Of a DNA stretch of 37,866 nt, positions 16,945 through 24,994 are shown piece by piece (position 1 is the first letter of the stretch; each line of letters opens with the position of its first letter). A program made the position numbers and the translations under genes. Source of the stretch: Rubripirellula sp. Its GTDB lineage: Bacteria > Planctomycetota > Planctomycetia > Pirellulales > Pirellulaceae. The notes beneath the pieces are model-generated. The model was not told the DNA's origin, did no database searches, and was given only the letters and a program-made list of their open reading frames with translations. The DNA lies in the NCBI GenBank assembly GCA_012270065.1, contig JAAXJB010000104.1, forward strand, positions 1-37,866, read 5' to 3'.

Positions 16945-18299
16945 CTTCAAGGAATGCCCGGATGAATGCCATGCCCGAATCTGGACACGGACGTGATGTC
17001 TCTCTTTGTGATTATCAGCATCACATGTCTCGGAGAACACTACTCGGCGCAGGTGGTGGCAGTTTGATGATGTCTGCCATTGCTCAGCGACTGGTGCGAG
17101 CTGATGAGCAGCAAAAAACGGATCCCTCACGTCCGAAGAGTGTCATTCTTCTGTGGTTGCAGGGTGGTCCGAGTCAACTTGAAACGTTCGATCCGCATCC
17201 AGGAGGAATTCACGGCGGTGACGCGTCCGCGATCACAACCTCAGTGAGGGGGGTGCAAATTTCAGATTTGTTGCCGCAAACAGCGGAACAGATGCATCTG
17301 GCTTCGCTGGTTCGCAGTGTCACCAGCAAAGAGGGGGATCATGAGCGTGCGGTTTACAATATCAAGACCGGATATCGACCCGATCCCACGTTGAAACATC
17401 CATCGGTTGGTGCGGTGTTGTGCCATGCGGATCAGGCAGGAGCCGATATCCCACGCCATATTTCCATCGTTCCCAATGGTTTTCCGGGTCGGGGAGGCTA
17501 TCTGGGGGCAGCGTACGATGCCTTCAAAATCTATGACCCTGCTCAACCCGTTCCTGACATCCGGCGTTCCGTTTCAGAGTCTCGATTTGAACAGAGGGTA
17601 GCCGATCTCTATGGCGTAGTTGAACGTGAGTTTCGTAAAGGTCGGCTGCAGCAACTGGAGAGCACACGCACACTTCATCGTACGGTCACAGATGTCGCGC
17701 TGCGCATGATGTCAAGCCAGCAACTGGATGCTTTCAACGTTGCGTCTGAACCTGAGAGCGTCCTTGAATCTTTTGGTGACAGTGCCTTTGGCCGCGGTGT
17801 TCTCGCGGCTTCTCGTCTGATTGAAGTCGGAGCGAGGTGTGTTGAGGTTTCACTGGGTGGTTGGGACTCCCACATCACGAACCATGCGTTGCAGTCAGCA
17901 GCTTGTGACAAGCTGGATCCTGCGTTGTCCTCGCTGCTTAAACGACTCGAGGAGCGGGATTTACTGAGCACAACTCTTGTTGTCTGTGGCGGAGAATTCG
18001 GACGCACGCCCTCGATCAATCCCGCCGAAGGGCGTGATCATTGGCCGCACGGGTTTTCTGTTCTGATGGCCGGTTGTGGAATCCGTCGGGGAACTGTTCA
18101 TGGCGGAACAGCACGAACACCGGTTCTTGATCCTGACAGGCCGATGCTGGACGTAGCTGATCCGGTTACGGTCGGTGATCTGCATGCAACGATTCTCAAA
18201 GCGTTAGGTGTTGATTACAGGGAGGAGTTAGAGACTCCCATCGGTCGGCCGATGAAACGCAGTGAAGGTGAGCCCATTGATGCGATCCTTGACGTCTAG
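16932..18299 (+). CDS. DUF1501-family exported protein, alkaline-phosphatase-like fold
   Basis: 455 residues from the ATG at 16932, inside the end of the DUF1549 gene; ATGs at 16962 and 16971 are alternatives. The N-terminus has a twin-arginine type signal (SRRTLLGAGGGSLMM, R34/R35), so folded export through Tat is likely. The conserved core includes SVILLWLQGGPSQLETFDPHP (from about 70), a VSLGGWDSH segment and the family signature GRDHWPHGFSVLMAGCGI with the following GGTARTP. DUF1501 proteins belong to the alkaline phosphatase/sulfatase superfamily, but their substrate is unknown. Genomic pairing with DUF1549/1553 is nearly universal in planctomycetes and implies a shared exported complex or pathway. 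Confidence 0.9.
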   Translation: MESLTSRNARMNAMPESGHGRDVSLCDYQHHMSRRTLLGAGGGSLMMSAIAQRLVRADEQQKTDPSRPKSVILLWLQGGPSQLETFDPHPGGIHGGDASAITTSVRGVQISDLLPQTAEQMHLASLVRSVTSKEGDHERAVYNIKTGYRPDPTLKHPSVGAVLCHADQAGADIPRHISIVPNGFPGRGGYLGAAYDAFKIYDPAQPVPDIRRSVSESRFEQRVADLYGVVEREFRKGRLQQLESTRTLHRTVTDVALRMMSSQQLDAFNVASEPESVLESFGDSAFGRGVLAASRLIEVGARCVEVSLGGWDSHITNHALQSAACDKLDPALSSLLKRLEERDLLSTTLVVCGGEFGRTPSINPAEGRDHWPHGFSVLMAGCGIRRGTVHGGTARTPVLDPDRPMLDVADPVTVGDLHATILKALGVDYREELETPIGRPMKRSEGEPIDAILDV

Positions 18300-18635
18300 T
18301 CACGTTGCATTGAACTGGTGATCTGGTATCGCCGGCTTCATTCTTTCGAAGTGAAAATCGTACAGAGGCTCCGTCCGCTGTTCTTTTTTATTGATTCCTC
18401 ATGGATGACGAGGATCGTTTACACTCTTCCTGCTACCGTTCTCGGACAACGGCGGTTGGATCAGCAAATGCGATTTGTGAGCATGGGGCAGGATACCATT
18501 TGACCCATGACCTCAGTTCTGCCCAGTCGTCGATGTCAGTGATCCCGGGAAAGGAATGCGTTGCAGCAAGAGCCTGGCTAACTTTGTGCTCATGTCAGAA
18601 AGTCACTGAAGAAATATGTGAGGATTGATACTTTG
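18300..18635 (+). other. Intergenic region before the PhoD-like gene, 336 bp
   Basis: No supported gene lies between the DUF1501 and PhoD-like genes. Two short frames here (18318-18503 and 18401-18628) overlap each other in different phases, lack ribosome-binding sites and resemble no family. A GAGG at 18620-18623 lies 12 nt before the ATG of the next gene and may be its weak ribosome-binding site. The promoter of the PhoD-like gene is probably here. Confidence 0.4.
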
Positions 18636-20516
18636 ATGAAATTCACTTTATTTGGTTTTCTGCTGTTGCCGGTCGTTTGCATGTCTCAGGATCTCACTTG
18701 GCCTGATCCGGTTGCGAATCATGTTGTGCCGCGCCAGAGTACCGTTGTTACTCATGGCCCAGTGCTGGGCGATGTAACCATGGATTCGGTTCGAGTGTGG
18801 CTGCGAGCCGACAGGGAGGTTGAGTTTGAGGTTTTGATTCGTCCTCTTGGGCCACCTTTTTCTGATGCTGACGTACACGCTGGACGAACCATCAAGGCCA
18901 AGGATTTCACCGGGTTTGTCGAAGTCGGGGATTTACGTCCCAACACTGAATATGCCTATGCCATCCGAGTTGGTGGTGAGATCATTGATCTGCGAGCAGA
19001 GTTCAAGGATCCGTGGCCTACTTTTCGAACTTTGCCTGGCGAGGAAAGCTACCGGCACCAATTCAACCCGGAGGGGAAATTCAATTTCAGTTTTTCGATA
19101 GGTGCTTGCCAACGTCAACGTTCACCCGGAAAAACCTATGGCATTTATCCAAATCCTCCTGCTTTCAATACGATCTGGGAAAAACATCGAGACCGAATTT
19201 CGTTTCATGTCATCAATGGTGACTACACGTATGAGGAAACTCTCAATGGGTCCGCAGTGGGAATAGAAAATAATTACAAGCTGTATTTGGCACGCGGTCG
19301 TTCGCTTCGACGTTTGCTGCGTTATGTACCCATGTTGACCATGTACAACGATCATGAGGTCACCGACAACATCGATGGATCTGGCGAGGTGGGGCTCGGT
19401 GATGGGAATTACCTGGTGCGCGACCCGGCGATACGCGTGTGGCAATACTATGCCGATTGGGCGAACGGTGATCGTCCGCAACGGGCACCTGTGCAGTTTG
19501 GCAAGGGGAGCGTGGAAAAGGGTAAAGATATTCTGCACGATTCCGAGGCTGACTTCTCCAGCTTGGATCTCGGTCAGCTAAGCACCCTGCATGTTGGGCC
19601 TTTCTTCAAGGGGGCCGCCAAACCGCCCCGCGCGGAACGCGGCGGGAAGAATATCGGTGTTTATCGCGTCAAACGGGTTCTTGATGCACATCATTTGCAA
19701 ATCGAACCACCAGCGAGAGAATCGGGCAACGTCAATTACAGCCTTGGAACGCATCACTACTTTGATCGAGTCGTAGGCAACTGTCACTTTTTGTTCATTG
19801 ATACACGGGGTGAGAGAAGCAAATTCAAAGGTGTAGCGCATGCAAAAGACAAAGATCGGCATGTGCTCGGTGACACGCAAAAGAAATGGTTCATCGACAC
19901 GGTAGAAAACACGAAAGCAGAGTTCCTGTTTGTTGTCTCACCAGACCCATGGTTCATTTATCACAGCGCCTACCACATGCGAGGCGAGAGTACTGAATCA
20001 AAAGGTGATGGCTACTGCGGCTATGTTCATGAACGCGAAGAACTGACGGAAGTTCTTGACAAGCTTCAAAAGCCGGTCTTGCTCCTGACTGGTGATGTGC
20101 ATCATCCAGTGGCCGCGCAGATTACTGACAACGTTTGGGAGTTTCTTGTTTCACCCGTCAATTCTGCCAACCATCCAATTGGCACAGCCGGCTTGCCTCC
20201 GCTTGGTGGCTGGTTCGACAGTGAAGGACGAACAATCAAAATCAAGTGGCTGGGAGGATACCCCGATAATGTTCACTACCTTAGGCAGAGGCACACTGTT
20301 TATTCGGTGGTCTCGGTCAACAACATCGTCAAGGCGGGAAGACCAGCTGGGCCCGGATATCAATTCGTGGCCTATGATGAGCCGCAGGTCGTTGTCACGT
20401 TTTATGATGGATATAGTGGAGAGATGTTGTACAGCGAGGGGATTTCGACCCTCGATGCCAAGCCTCCAGCGGCACCCGCAGCAAAGAAAAACCGCTTTGG
20501 CCATTGGAATCAGTGA
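18636..20516 (+). CDS. PhoD-like alkaline phosphatase/phosphodiesterase with an inserted domain
   Basis: 626 residues from the ATG at 18636, which gives a clean signal peptide (MKFTLFGFLLLPVVCMSQ); a GTG at 18618 is also in frame. A fibronectin-like N-terminal PhoD domain (about 35-135, VTHGPVLGDVTMDSVRVWLR) is followed by the metallophosphoesterase core. Metal-site motifs are visible: FSIGACQ (about 153-159), NGDYTYEE (194-201), TMYNDHEVTDN (235-245), SPDPWFIYHS, and TGDVHHPV near 493. Family members release phosphate from phosphomono- or diesters outside the cell using Fe/Ca. Unusual is about 80 residues (286-369) between the NDHE and DTRGERS segments, ending in GVYRVKRVLDAHHLQIEP. The protein is probably periplasmic. 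Confidence 0.88.
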   Translation: MKFTLFGFLLLPVVCMSQDLTWPDPVANHVVPRQSTVVTHGPVLGDVTMDSVRVWLRADREVEFEVLIRPLGPPFSDADVHAGRTIKAKDFTGFVEVGDLRPNTEYAYAIRVGGEIIDLRAEFKDPWPTFRTLPGEESYRHQFNPEGKFNFSFSIGACQRQRSPGKTYGIYPNPPAFNTIWEKHRDRISFHVINGDYTYEETLNGSAVGIENNYKLYLARGRSLRRLLRYVPMLTMYNDHEVTDNIDGSGEVGLGDGNYLVRDPAIRVWQYYADWANGDRPQRAPVQFGKGSVEKGKDILHDSEADFSSLDLGQLSTLHVGPFFKGAAKPPRAERGGKNIGVYRVKRVLDAHHLQIEPPARESGNVNYSLGTHHYFDRVVGNCHFLFIDTRGERSKFKGVAHAKDKDRHVLGDTQKKWFIDTVENTKAEFLFVVSPDPWFIYHSAYHMRGESTESKGDGYCGYVHEREELTEVLDKLQKPVLLLTGDVHHPVAAQITDNVWEFLVSPVNSANHPIGTAGLPPLGGWFDSEGRTIKIKWLGGYPDNVHYLRQRHTVYSVVSVNNIVKAGRPAGPGYQFVAYDEPQVVVTFYDGYSGEMLYSEGISTLDAKPPAAPAAKKNRFGHWNQ

Positions 20517-20604
20517 CACGTGCGGCAGGAAGGCTTGACCTGATGCGACACTAGTCGGGGATGAGCGATAGGATTCGCATCCGATTCTGAATAAGAGATA
20601 AGCC

Positions 20605-21984
20605 ATGAAATATGTCGCGTCTTCCCGTCTGCCTGTAGCGGTAGAGGATGCGTTCGCGTATCACGAACGCCCCGGGGCCCTGCAGAGGCTGGTGCCACCT
20701 TGGGAGTCGGTCGAGATAGAGAGTACTGACAACAGTCTGGCTGTAGGCAGTAAGGTTGTCTTGAAAACCTCTGTGTTCGGTATCCCGATTCGCTGGGTGG
20801 CAGAGCACACTGATTACGAGCCTCCACACCTGTTCGCCGATACCCAGTTGTCTGGCCCATTTGCTGCATGGAGACATCAGCACCAATTCAAAGCAATCGA
20901 TGAACAGTCGTGCCTGACAGATCAGATTGATTTTGAGGTTCCGCTTGGCAACGTTGGTCGTGTTCTGGGTAGTCGGGCTGCTCTTGGGAAGATCGAAGCA
21001 ATGTTTGCGTACCGTCATCGCGTGACCTGTGATGATCTGACGTTACACGCAGATCACCCGATGGATACGAAGTGTGTTGCGATTTCAGGCAGTTCGGGCC
21101 TGGTGGGCAGAGAACTTGGTTCAATGCTGAAGTTGCTGGGGCATGAGGTGATACCGATTGTCCGTGAAAAGAGCGATTCAGGTACATCGTTTCCGGCGTC
21201 GATCGCAGCATGGTCGGGTGAGGCTGCAAAACTGTCCGATGTGGATGTGGTTGTGCATCTCGCAGGTAAGTCAATTGCTTCGGGGCGTTGGAATGCCGAA
21301 ACCAAAAGAGAAATTCGCGACAGTCGTGTTGACCGAACACGGTCCCTGTGCGAGTCCCTTGCAAAGCTTGACCGCAAACCGCGTCTGCTGATCTGTGCCT
21401 CCGCAACCGGGATTTATGGAAATCGTGGCGATGAAGAATTGGACGAGACATCGGCCTCTGGAGATGACTTTCTGGCTGACGTGGCTCGTGAATGGGAAGC
21501 CGCATGTCAGCCAGCCATTGACGCCGGAATCCGTGTGGTCAACGCGAGATTTGGTTTAGTGCTGTCACCAAAGGGCGGAGCACTGCAGAAGATGTTGCTG
21601 CCGGCCAAGTTCGCCGGTGGGTCACTGGGAAGCGGGAAGCAGTGGTGGAGTTGGATTGCACTGGATGATGTTCTCGGAGCGATCTATCACACGATGGCAG
21701 AGACCTCACTGACAGGTCCTGTCAACTTTGTGTCCGAGCAGCCGAAGACGAACGCGGACTTTGCGGCGACTTTGGGACGGGTGATCAAGAGGCCCGCTGT
21801 CTTTCCCGCTCCAGCGTTCATTTTGCGGGGCGTGATGGGCGAGATGGCTGATTCGCTACTGCTCGCAAGTACAAAAGTCAGACCTGGCAAACTGGCCGAA
21901 TCCGGCTACAGGTTCCGTTTCAATGACCTCGGTGATTTCTTCAAGTACAGTTTGGGCGTAGAGCGACTCGAGTCGATAGCATGA
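20605..21984 (+). CDS. SRPBCC-SDR fusion, TIGR01777/YfcH-type epimerase-like protein
   Basis: 459 residues, ATG at 20605. Residues 1-150 are a SRPBCC (START-like) ligand-binding domain (SSRLPVAVEDAFAYHERPGA, later GPFAAWRHQHQF). Residues 155-455 are an extended short-chain dehydrogenase fold of the TIGR01777 family: AISGSSGLVGREL (159-171) binds the dinucleotide, with SASGRWN-like SIASGRWNAETK (223-234), SATGIYGNRGDEELDE (266-281) and WWSWIALDD. Some homologues are annotated as cell-division inhibitor SulA-like, which I do not regard as supported. The fused form occurs in planctomycetes and cyanobacteria; the substrate is unknown. The gene shares ATGA with the following membrane-protein gene, so the two are co-translated. 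Confidence 0.92.
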   Translation: MKYVASSRLPVAVEDAFAYHERPGALQRLVPPWESVEIESTDNSLAVGSKVVLKTSVFGIPIRWVAEHTDYEPPHLFADTQLSGPFAAWRHQHQFKAIDEQSCLTDQIDFEVPLGNVGRVLGSRAALGKIEAMFAYRHRVTCDDLTLHADHPMDTKCVAISGSSGLVGRELGSMLKLLGHEVIPIVREKSDSGTSFPASIAAWSGEAAKLSDVDVVVHLAGKSIASGRWNAETKREIRDSRVDRTRSLCESLAKLDRKPRLLICASATGIYGNRGDEELDETSASGDDFLADVAREWEAACQPAIDAGIRVVNARFGLVLSPKGGALQKMLLPAKFAGGSLGSGKQWWSWIALDDVLGAIYHTMAETSLTGPVNFVSEQPKTNADFAATLGRVIKRPAVFPAPAFILRGVMGEMADSLLLASTKVRPGKLAESGYRFRFNDLGDFFKYSLGVERLESIA

Positions 21985-22421
21985 GCGGATCCATTTTATT
22001 CATTACGAATCTGGTTGCGACATGGTACATGGTGGGGTTGATCTGGATGGTGCAGGTCGTGCATTACAACATGTTCGATCGAGTGGGTAGCGAGCAGTTT
22101 CAGCAATACGAGGCTGATCACAACCGGCTGATCACACCAATCGTCGGCGTGCCGATGCTGTTTGAGCTGGTAACTGCTGTACTTCTGTTGGTGGCAGCTC
22201 CGGACTGTTTTCCACGCTCGGCAGCCGTTGTCGGTATTGTGTTGATCGGCCTCATCTGGCTTTCCACCGTGCTGCTGCAGATTCCCTGCCACACGCAGTT
22301 GCTGGCCGGTTTCGATGAAGAGACTTACAGGCGGCTCGTTTCCACAAATTGGATCAGGACAGTGTTGTGGAGCTTTCGAGGTGGTCTGCTGGCCTATTAT
22401 GCAGCGATTGCGATTCGGTGA
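21981..22421 (+). CDS. Small four-helix membrane protein coupled to the SDR fusion
   Basis: 146 residues, ATG at 21981 in ATGA overlap with the SRPBCC-SDR gene. Four hydrophobic segments lie at about 5-27, 50-71, 76-98 and 124-144. Conserved-looking polar motifs sit at their edges: QVVHYNMFDRVG (25-36), HNRLITPIVGVPMLFE (47-62), LQIPCHTQLLAGFD (94-107) and STNWIRTVLW (115-124). The repeated His and Arg residues near the membrane surface suggest a cofactor or substrate site. It has some general likeness to DUF1772-type small membrane proteins but I cannot confirm membership. Function unknown; linkage suggests it serves the same pathway as the SDR protein. Confidence 0.8.
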   Translation: MSGSILFITNLVATWYMVGLIWMVQVVHYNMFDRVGSEQFQQYEADHNRLITPIVGVPMLFELVTAVLLLVAAPDCFPRSAAVVGIVLIGLIWLSTVLLQIPCHTQLLAGFDEETYRRLVSTNWIRTVLWSFRGGLLAYYAAIAIR

Positions 22422-22648
22422 GCACGGGAAGCCGGGCTCTGGCTCCGGGTCACAGAGGCCACGGGATCATTTGCGTCGGGACAGCGTGACGCTGGATTTG
22501 CACAGAAACTATTGTGTATTTCGGCATGCAAACCCAAAGTCGCGAATGAACCTTCCGCCGCTATGCGGCATCCTGGCGGGCAGGGCGGACGATGGTTCCC
22601 GCCGTTGGCTAAACCATTCCGCAGTCGAAGGAAGCAACTGGCGTGCCC

Positions 22649-23530
22649 TTAGGCCCCGTGCTTTGCCATTGCCTTGACCACAGCATCACCCATGTCTGCC
22701 GGGGTCGGAGCGACAACAATTCCGGCGTCCTCCAACGCAGCAACCTTTTCCTCGGCAGTGCCTTTGCCGCCGCTGATGATTGCACCGGCATGTCCCATTC
22801 GTTTGCCGGGAGGTGCTGTTCGGCCCGCAATGAAGGCGGCAACAGGCTTGGTCACGTTTGCCTTTGCGAAAGCTGCTGCTTCTTCTTCGGCTGATCCACC
22901 AATTTCACCAATCATGAGAATGGCTTCGGTTTGTGGGTCTTCCTGATACCGCGCGAGTAAATCGATAAAGCTTGTGCCAACGATCGGGTCGCCTCCAAGC
23001 CCAACGCAAGTGCTTTGACCCAGGCCAAGATTGCTGGTTTGCCAGACTGCCTCGTAAGTCAGGGTTCCACTGCGGCTCATGACGCCGACTTTTCCCGGAT
23101 TATGGATGTATCCGGGCATGATTCCAATTTTGCACGCGCCGGGAGTAATCAGACCGGGGCAATTCGGCCCAATCAGCACAGAGCCACTGGCTCGTACTTT
23201 CTCGTACACGCGAACCATGTCGAGTACCGGGACTCCTTCCGTGATCGCTGCGATCACTTTGATCCCCGCGTCAACTGCTTCCAGAATGGCATCTGCGGTA
23301 AACGGCGGTGGAACGAAGATCATGGTTGCATCTGCACCGGTTCGGTCTACGGCTTCTTCAACCGTGTCAAAAACCGGAATGCCCTCGACGTCTTGCCCGC
23401 CTTTGCCCGGGGTTACTCCACCGACCATTTGCGTGCCGTACTCTTTGCAACCAAGCGAGTGAAAGGTGCCTGCGTTACCAGTAATGCCCTGACAAATGAC
23501 TTTTGTGTTGCTGTCAACGAGAATACTCAT
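22649..23530 (-). CDS. sucD: Succinate--CoA ligase, alpha subunit
   Basis: 293 residues from the ATG at 23530 ([18 protein letters not shown]), the usual start for the family; an in-frame ATG at 23599 would place a 23-residue extension over the intercistronic palindrome. The CoA-binding fold has [11 protein letters not shown] (15-25), [11 protein letters not shown] (121-131) and [15 protein letters not shown] (146-160). The phosphorylated active-site His is H247 in [10 protein letters not shown]. With SucC it converts succinyl-CoA, ADP (or GDP) and phosphate to succinate, CoA and ATP (or GTP) in the TCA cycle. It is encoded 87 bp after sucC, in the standard C-D order. Length and motifs are normal. 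Confidence 0.97.
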   Translation of the reverse strand: MSILVDSNTKVICQGITGNAGTFHSLGCKEYGTQMVGGVTPGKGGQDVEGIPVFDTVEEAVDRTGADATMIFVPPPFTADAILEAVDAGIKVIAAITEGVPVLDMVRVYEKVRASGSVLIGPNCPGLITPGACKIGIMPGYIHNPGKVGVMSRSGTLTYEAVWQTSNLGLGQSTCVGLGGDPIVGTSFIDLLARYQEDPQTEAILMIGEIGGSAEEEAAAFAKANVTKPVAAFIAGRTAPPGKRMGHAGAIISGGKGTAEEKVAALEDAGIVVAPTPADMGDAVVKAMAKHGA

Positions 23531-23576
23531 GTTCGAATCGTATACTAGAAAATGGGGGGTGATTCGTTGTGCATCG

Positions 23577-23598
23577 TGGTTGCGAAAGTTCGCAACCA
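23577..23598. promoter_or_regulatory. Perfect 10-bp palindrome between sucC and sucD
   Basis: Arms TGGTTGCGAA and TTCGCAACCA are separated by 2 nt, 19 bp after the sucC stop and 46 bp before the sucD start. In RNA it would give a stable hairpin of 8-9 usable pairs with a small loop. No U-run follows, so it is more likely an mRNA-stability or processing element, or a protein-binding site, than a terminator. Confidence 0.5.
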
Positions 23599-23617
23599 TC
23601 TGATTTCATGGTTTGGA

Positions 23618-24802
23618 TCAGCCTACTGCGGCGACGATCTTCTTGGCTGCGTCGGTGATATCTGTGGCGCTAATGATGTCGACATCACTTTCAGCGAGCA
23701 TTTTCCTGCCCTCTTCAACTTCTGTGCCTTCCAGACGTACGACCAGAGGGACCGTGAATCCAACGGTTTGACTAGCCTCAATCAACGCTGCCGCAATGGT
23801 TGTGCAACGGGCGATACCACCGAAAATATTGACTAGAACACCTTTGCAGTTTGGATCAGAGAGCAGAATGCGGAATGCTTCTGTGACTTGGGTTGCGTTC
23901 GCTCCGCCTCCCACATCCAGGAAGTTGGCTGGCTCACCACCGTGGTACTTGATGATGTCCATGGTGGACATTGCAAGACCCGCACCATTGACCAGACAGC
24001 CGATGTTGCCGTCAAGCTTCACGTAGCTGAGTCCCGATTCGCTGGCACGAACTTCACTCGGTTCCTCCTCCGAGAGATCACGCAGTTCCAGCAGATTCTT
24101 GTGTCGGAAAAGTGCGTTGCTATCGAAAGTGACTTTCGAATCCAAAGCAATCATCTGATCGTCGCCGGTGATTACCAAAGGGTTGATTTCGGTAAGGCTG
24201 CAGTCGTAATCGACGAAGAAGCGACAGATGGCCGGCATGAATCGTGCCGCAGCCTTTGCCGCAGCCCCGGAGATTCCCAGTTTTTTGCACAGTTTGCGAA
24301 CTTGAAAACCTTCCAGGCCGATCGCCGGATCAAAGTGCTCCTTGAAAATCAACTCGGGAGTTTCCTCTGCGACCTTTTCGATCTCCACACCGCCTTCCGT
24401 GCTGGCCATGAGGACAGGTTTCGAGGAGGCACGGTCCAGAACAATTCCGAGATACAGTTCTCGTGCAATATCGCAACCAGCTTCAACATAAATCTGATTG
24501 ACTGTTTTGCCCTCTGGTCCCGTCTGGATGGTCACCAGTGTCTTACCGAGCAATCCTGCTGCGGCAGCTTTGACTTCGTCTGCGTTTTTGCAGACCACAA
24601 CCCCTTTTTGTGCAGGATTGTCCTGAATTGTGCCCTTCCCACGTCCGCCGGCGTGAATTTGGGATTTGACCACCGCAATGGCGCCCCCGAGTTTATCGTA
24701 AGCGGCGACGGCCTCCTCGGGTGTAGTGGCTACAATTCCCTCAAGAACTGGGACACCCGCTTGGCGGAATAACTCTTTGCCCTGAAATTCGTGGATCTTC
24801 AT
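23618..24802 (-). CDS. sucC: Succinate--CoA ligase, beta subunit
   Basis: 394 residues, ATG at 24802, the typical length. The N-terminal ATP-grasp domain starts [19 protein letters not shown] and has the [14 protein letters not shown] nucleotide-binding loop (44-57). [14 protein letters not shown] (about 199-212) carries the Mg2+-binding Glu/Asn region. The C-terminal ligase domain includes [18 protein letters not shown] and NFLDVGGGA followed by [12 protein letters not shown]. It binds the nucleotide and succinate and forms an alpha-beta dimer with SucD. The nucleotide (ATP or GTP) cannot be decided by eye. The 192 bp upstream separate it from the divergent dehydratase gene and should contain its promoter. 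Confidence 0.97.
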   Translation of the reverse strand: MKIHEFQGKELFRQAGVPVLEGIVATTPEEAVAAYDKLGGAIAVVKSQIHAGGRGKGTIQDNPAQKGVVVCKNADEVKAAAAGLLGKTLVTIQTGPEGKTVNQIYVEAGCDIARELYLGIVLDRASSKPVLMASTEGGVEIEKVAEETPELIFKEHFDPAIGLEGFQVRKLCKKLGISGAAAKAAARFMPAICRFFVDYDCSLTEINPLVITGDDQMIALDSKVTFDSNALFRHKNLLELRDLSEEEPSEVRASESGLSYVKLDGNIGCLVNGAGLAMSTMDIIKYHGGEPANFLDVGGGANATQVTEAFRILLSDPNCKGVLVNIFGGIARCTTIAAALIEASQTVGFTVPLVVRLEGTEVEEGRKMLAESDVDIISATDITDAAKKIVAAVG

Positions 24803-24994
24803 CGAATGATTCTTCGCTGTTGAGTCGCGTTGTACAGATTTGCGATGCTCGAAATATACGCCTCAGCATTGCGGTCAGGAACCACGGGCAAGACGTCCAC
24901 GCTGGAAGTTTTTAGGATCATGGCCAAAAACAAATCGTTTCGAAGTCGGATTTGACCTTTTTCGGCTCGAAAAACACGACGACATGTGAATTTA

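Noticed and set aside
22557-22569. Small hairpin GCCGC-TAT-GCGGC between the membrane-protein gene and sucD
   Set aside because: Only 5 bp with a 3-nt loop and no T-run; too weak to call a terminator.
23531-23599. Upstream extension of sucD
   Set aside because: It would translate the intercistronic palindrome, and the family start [10 protein letters not shown] is at 23530.
23888-24772. 294-codon rightward frame antisense to sucC
   Set aside because: sucC is certain from its motifs; the antisense frame has no family likeness and is the kind of long shadow that codon bias produces.
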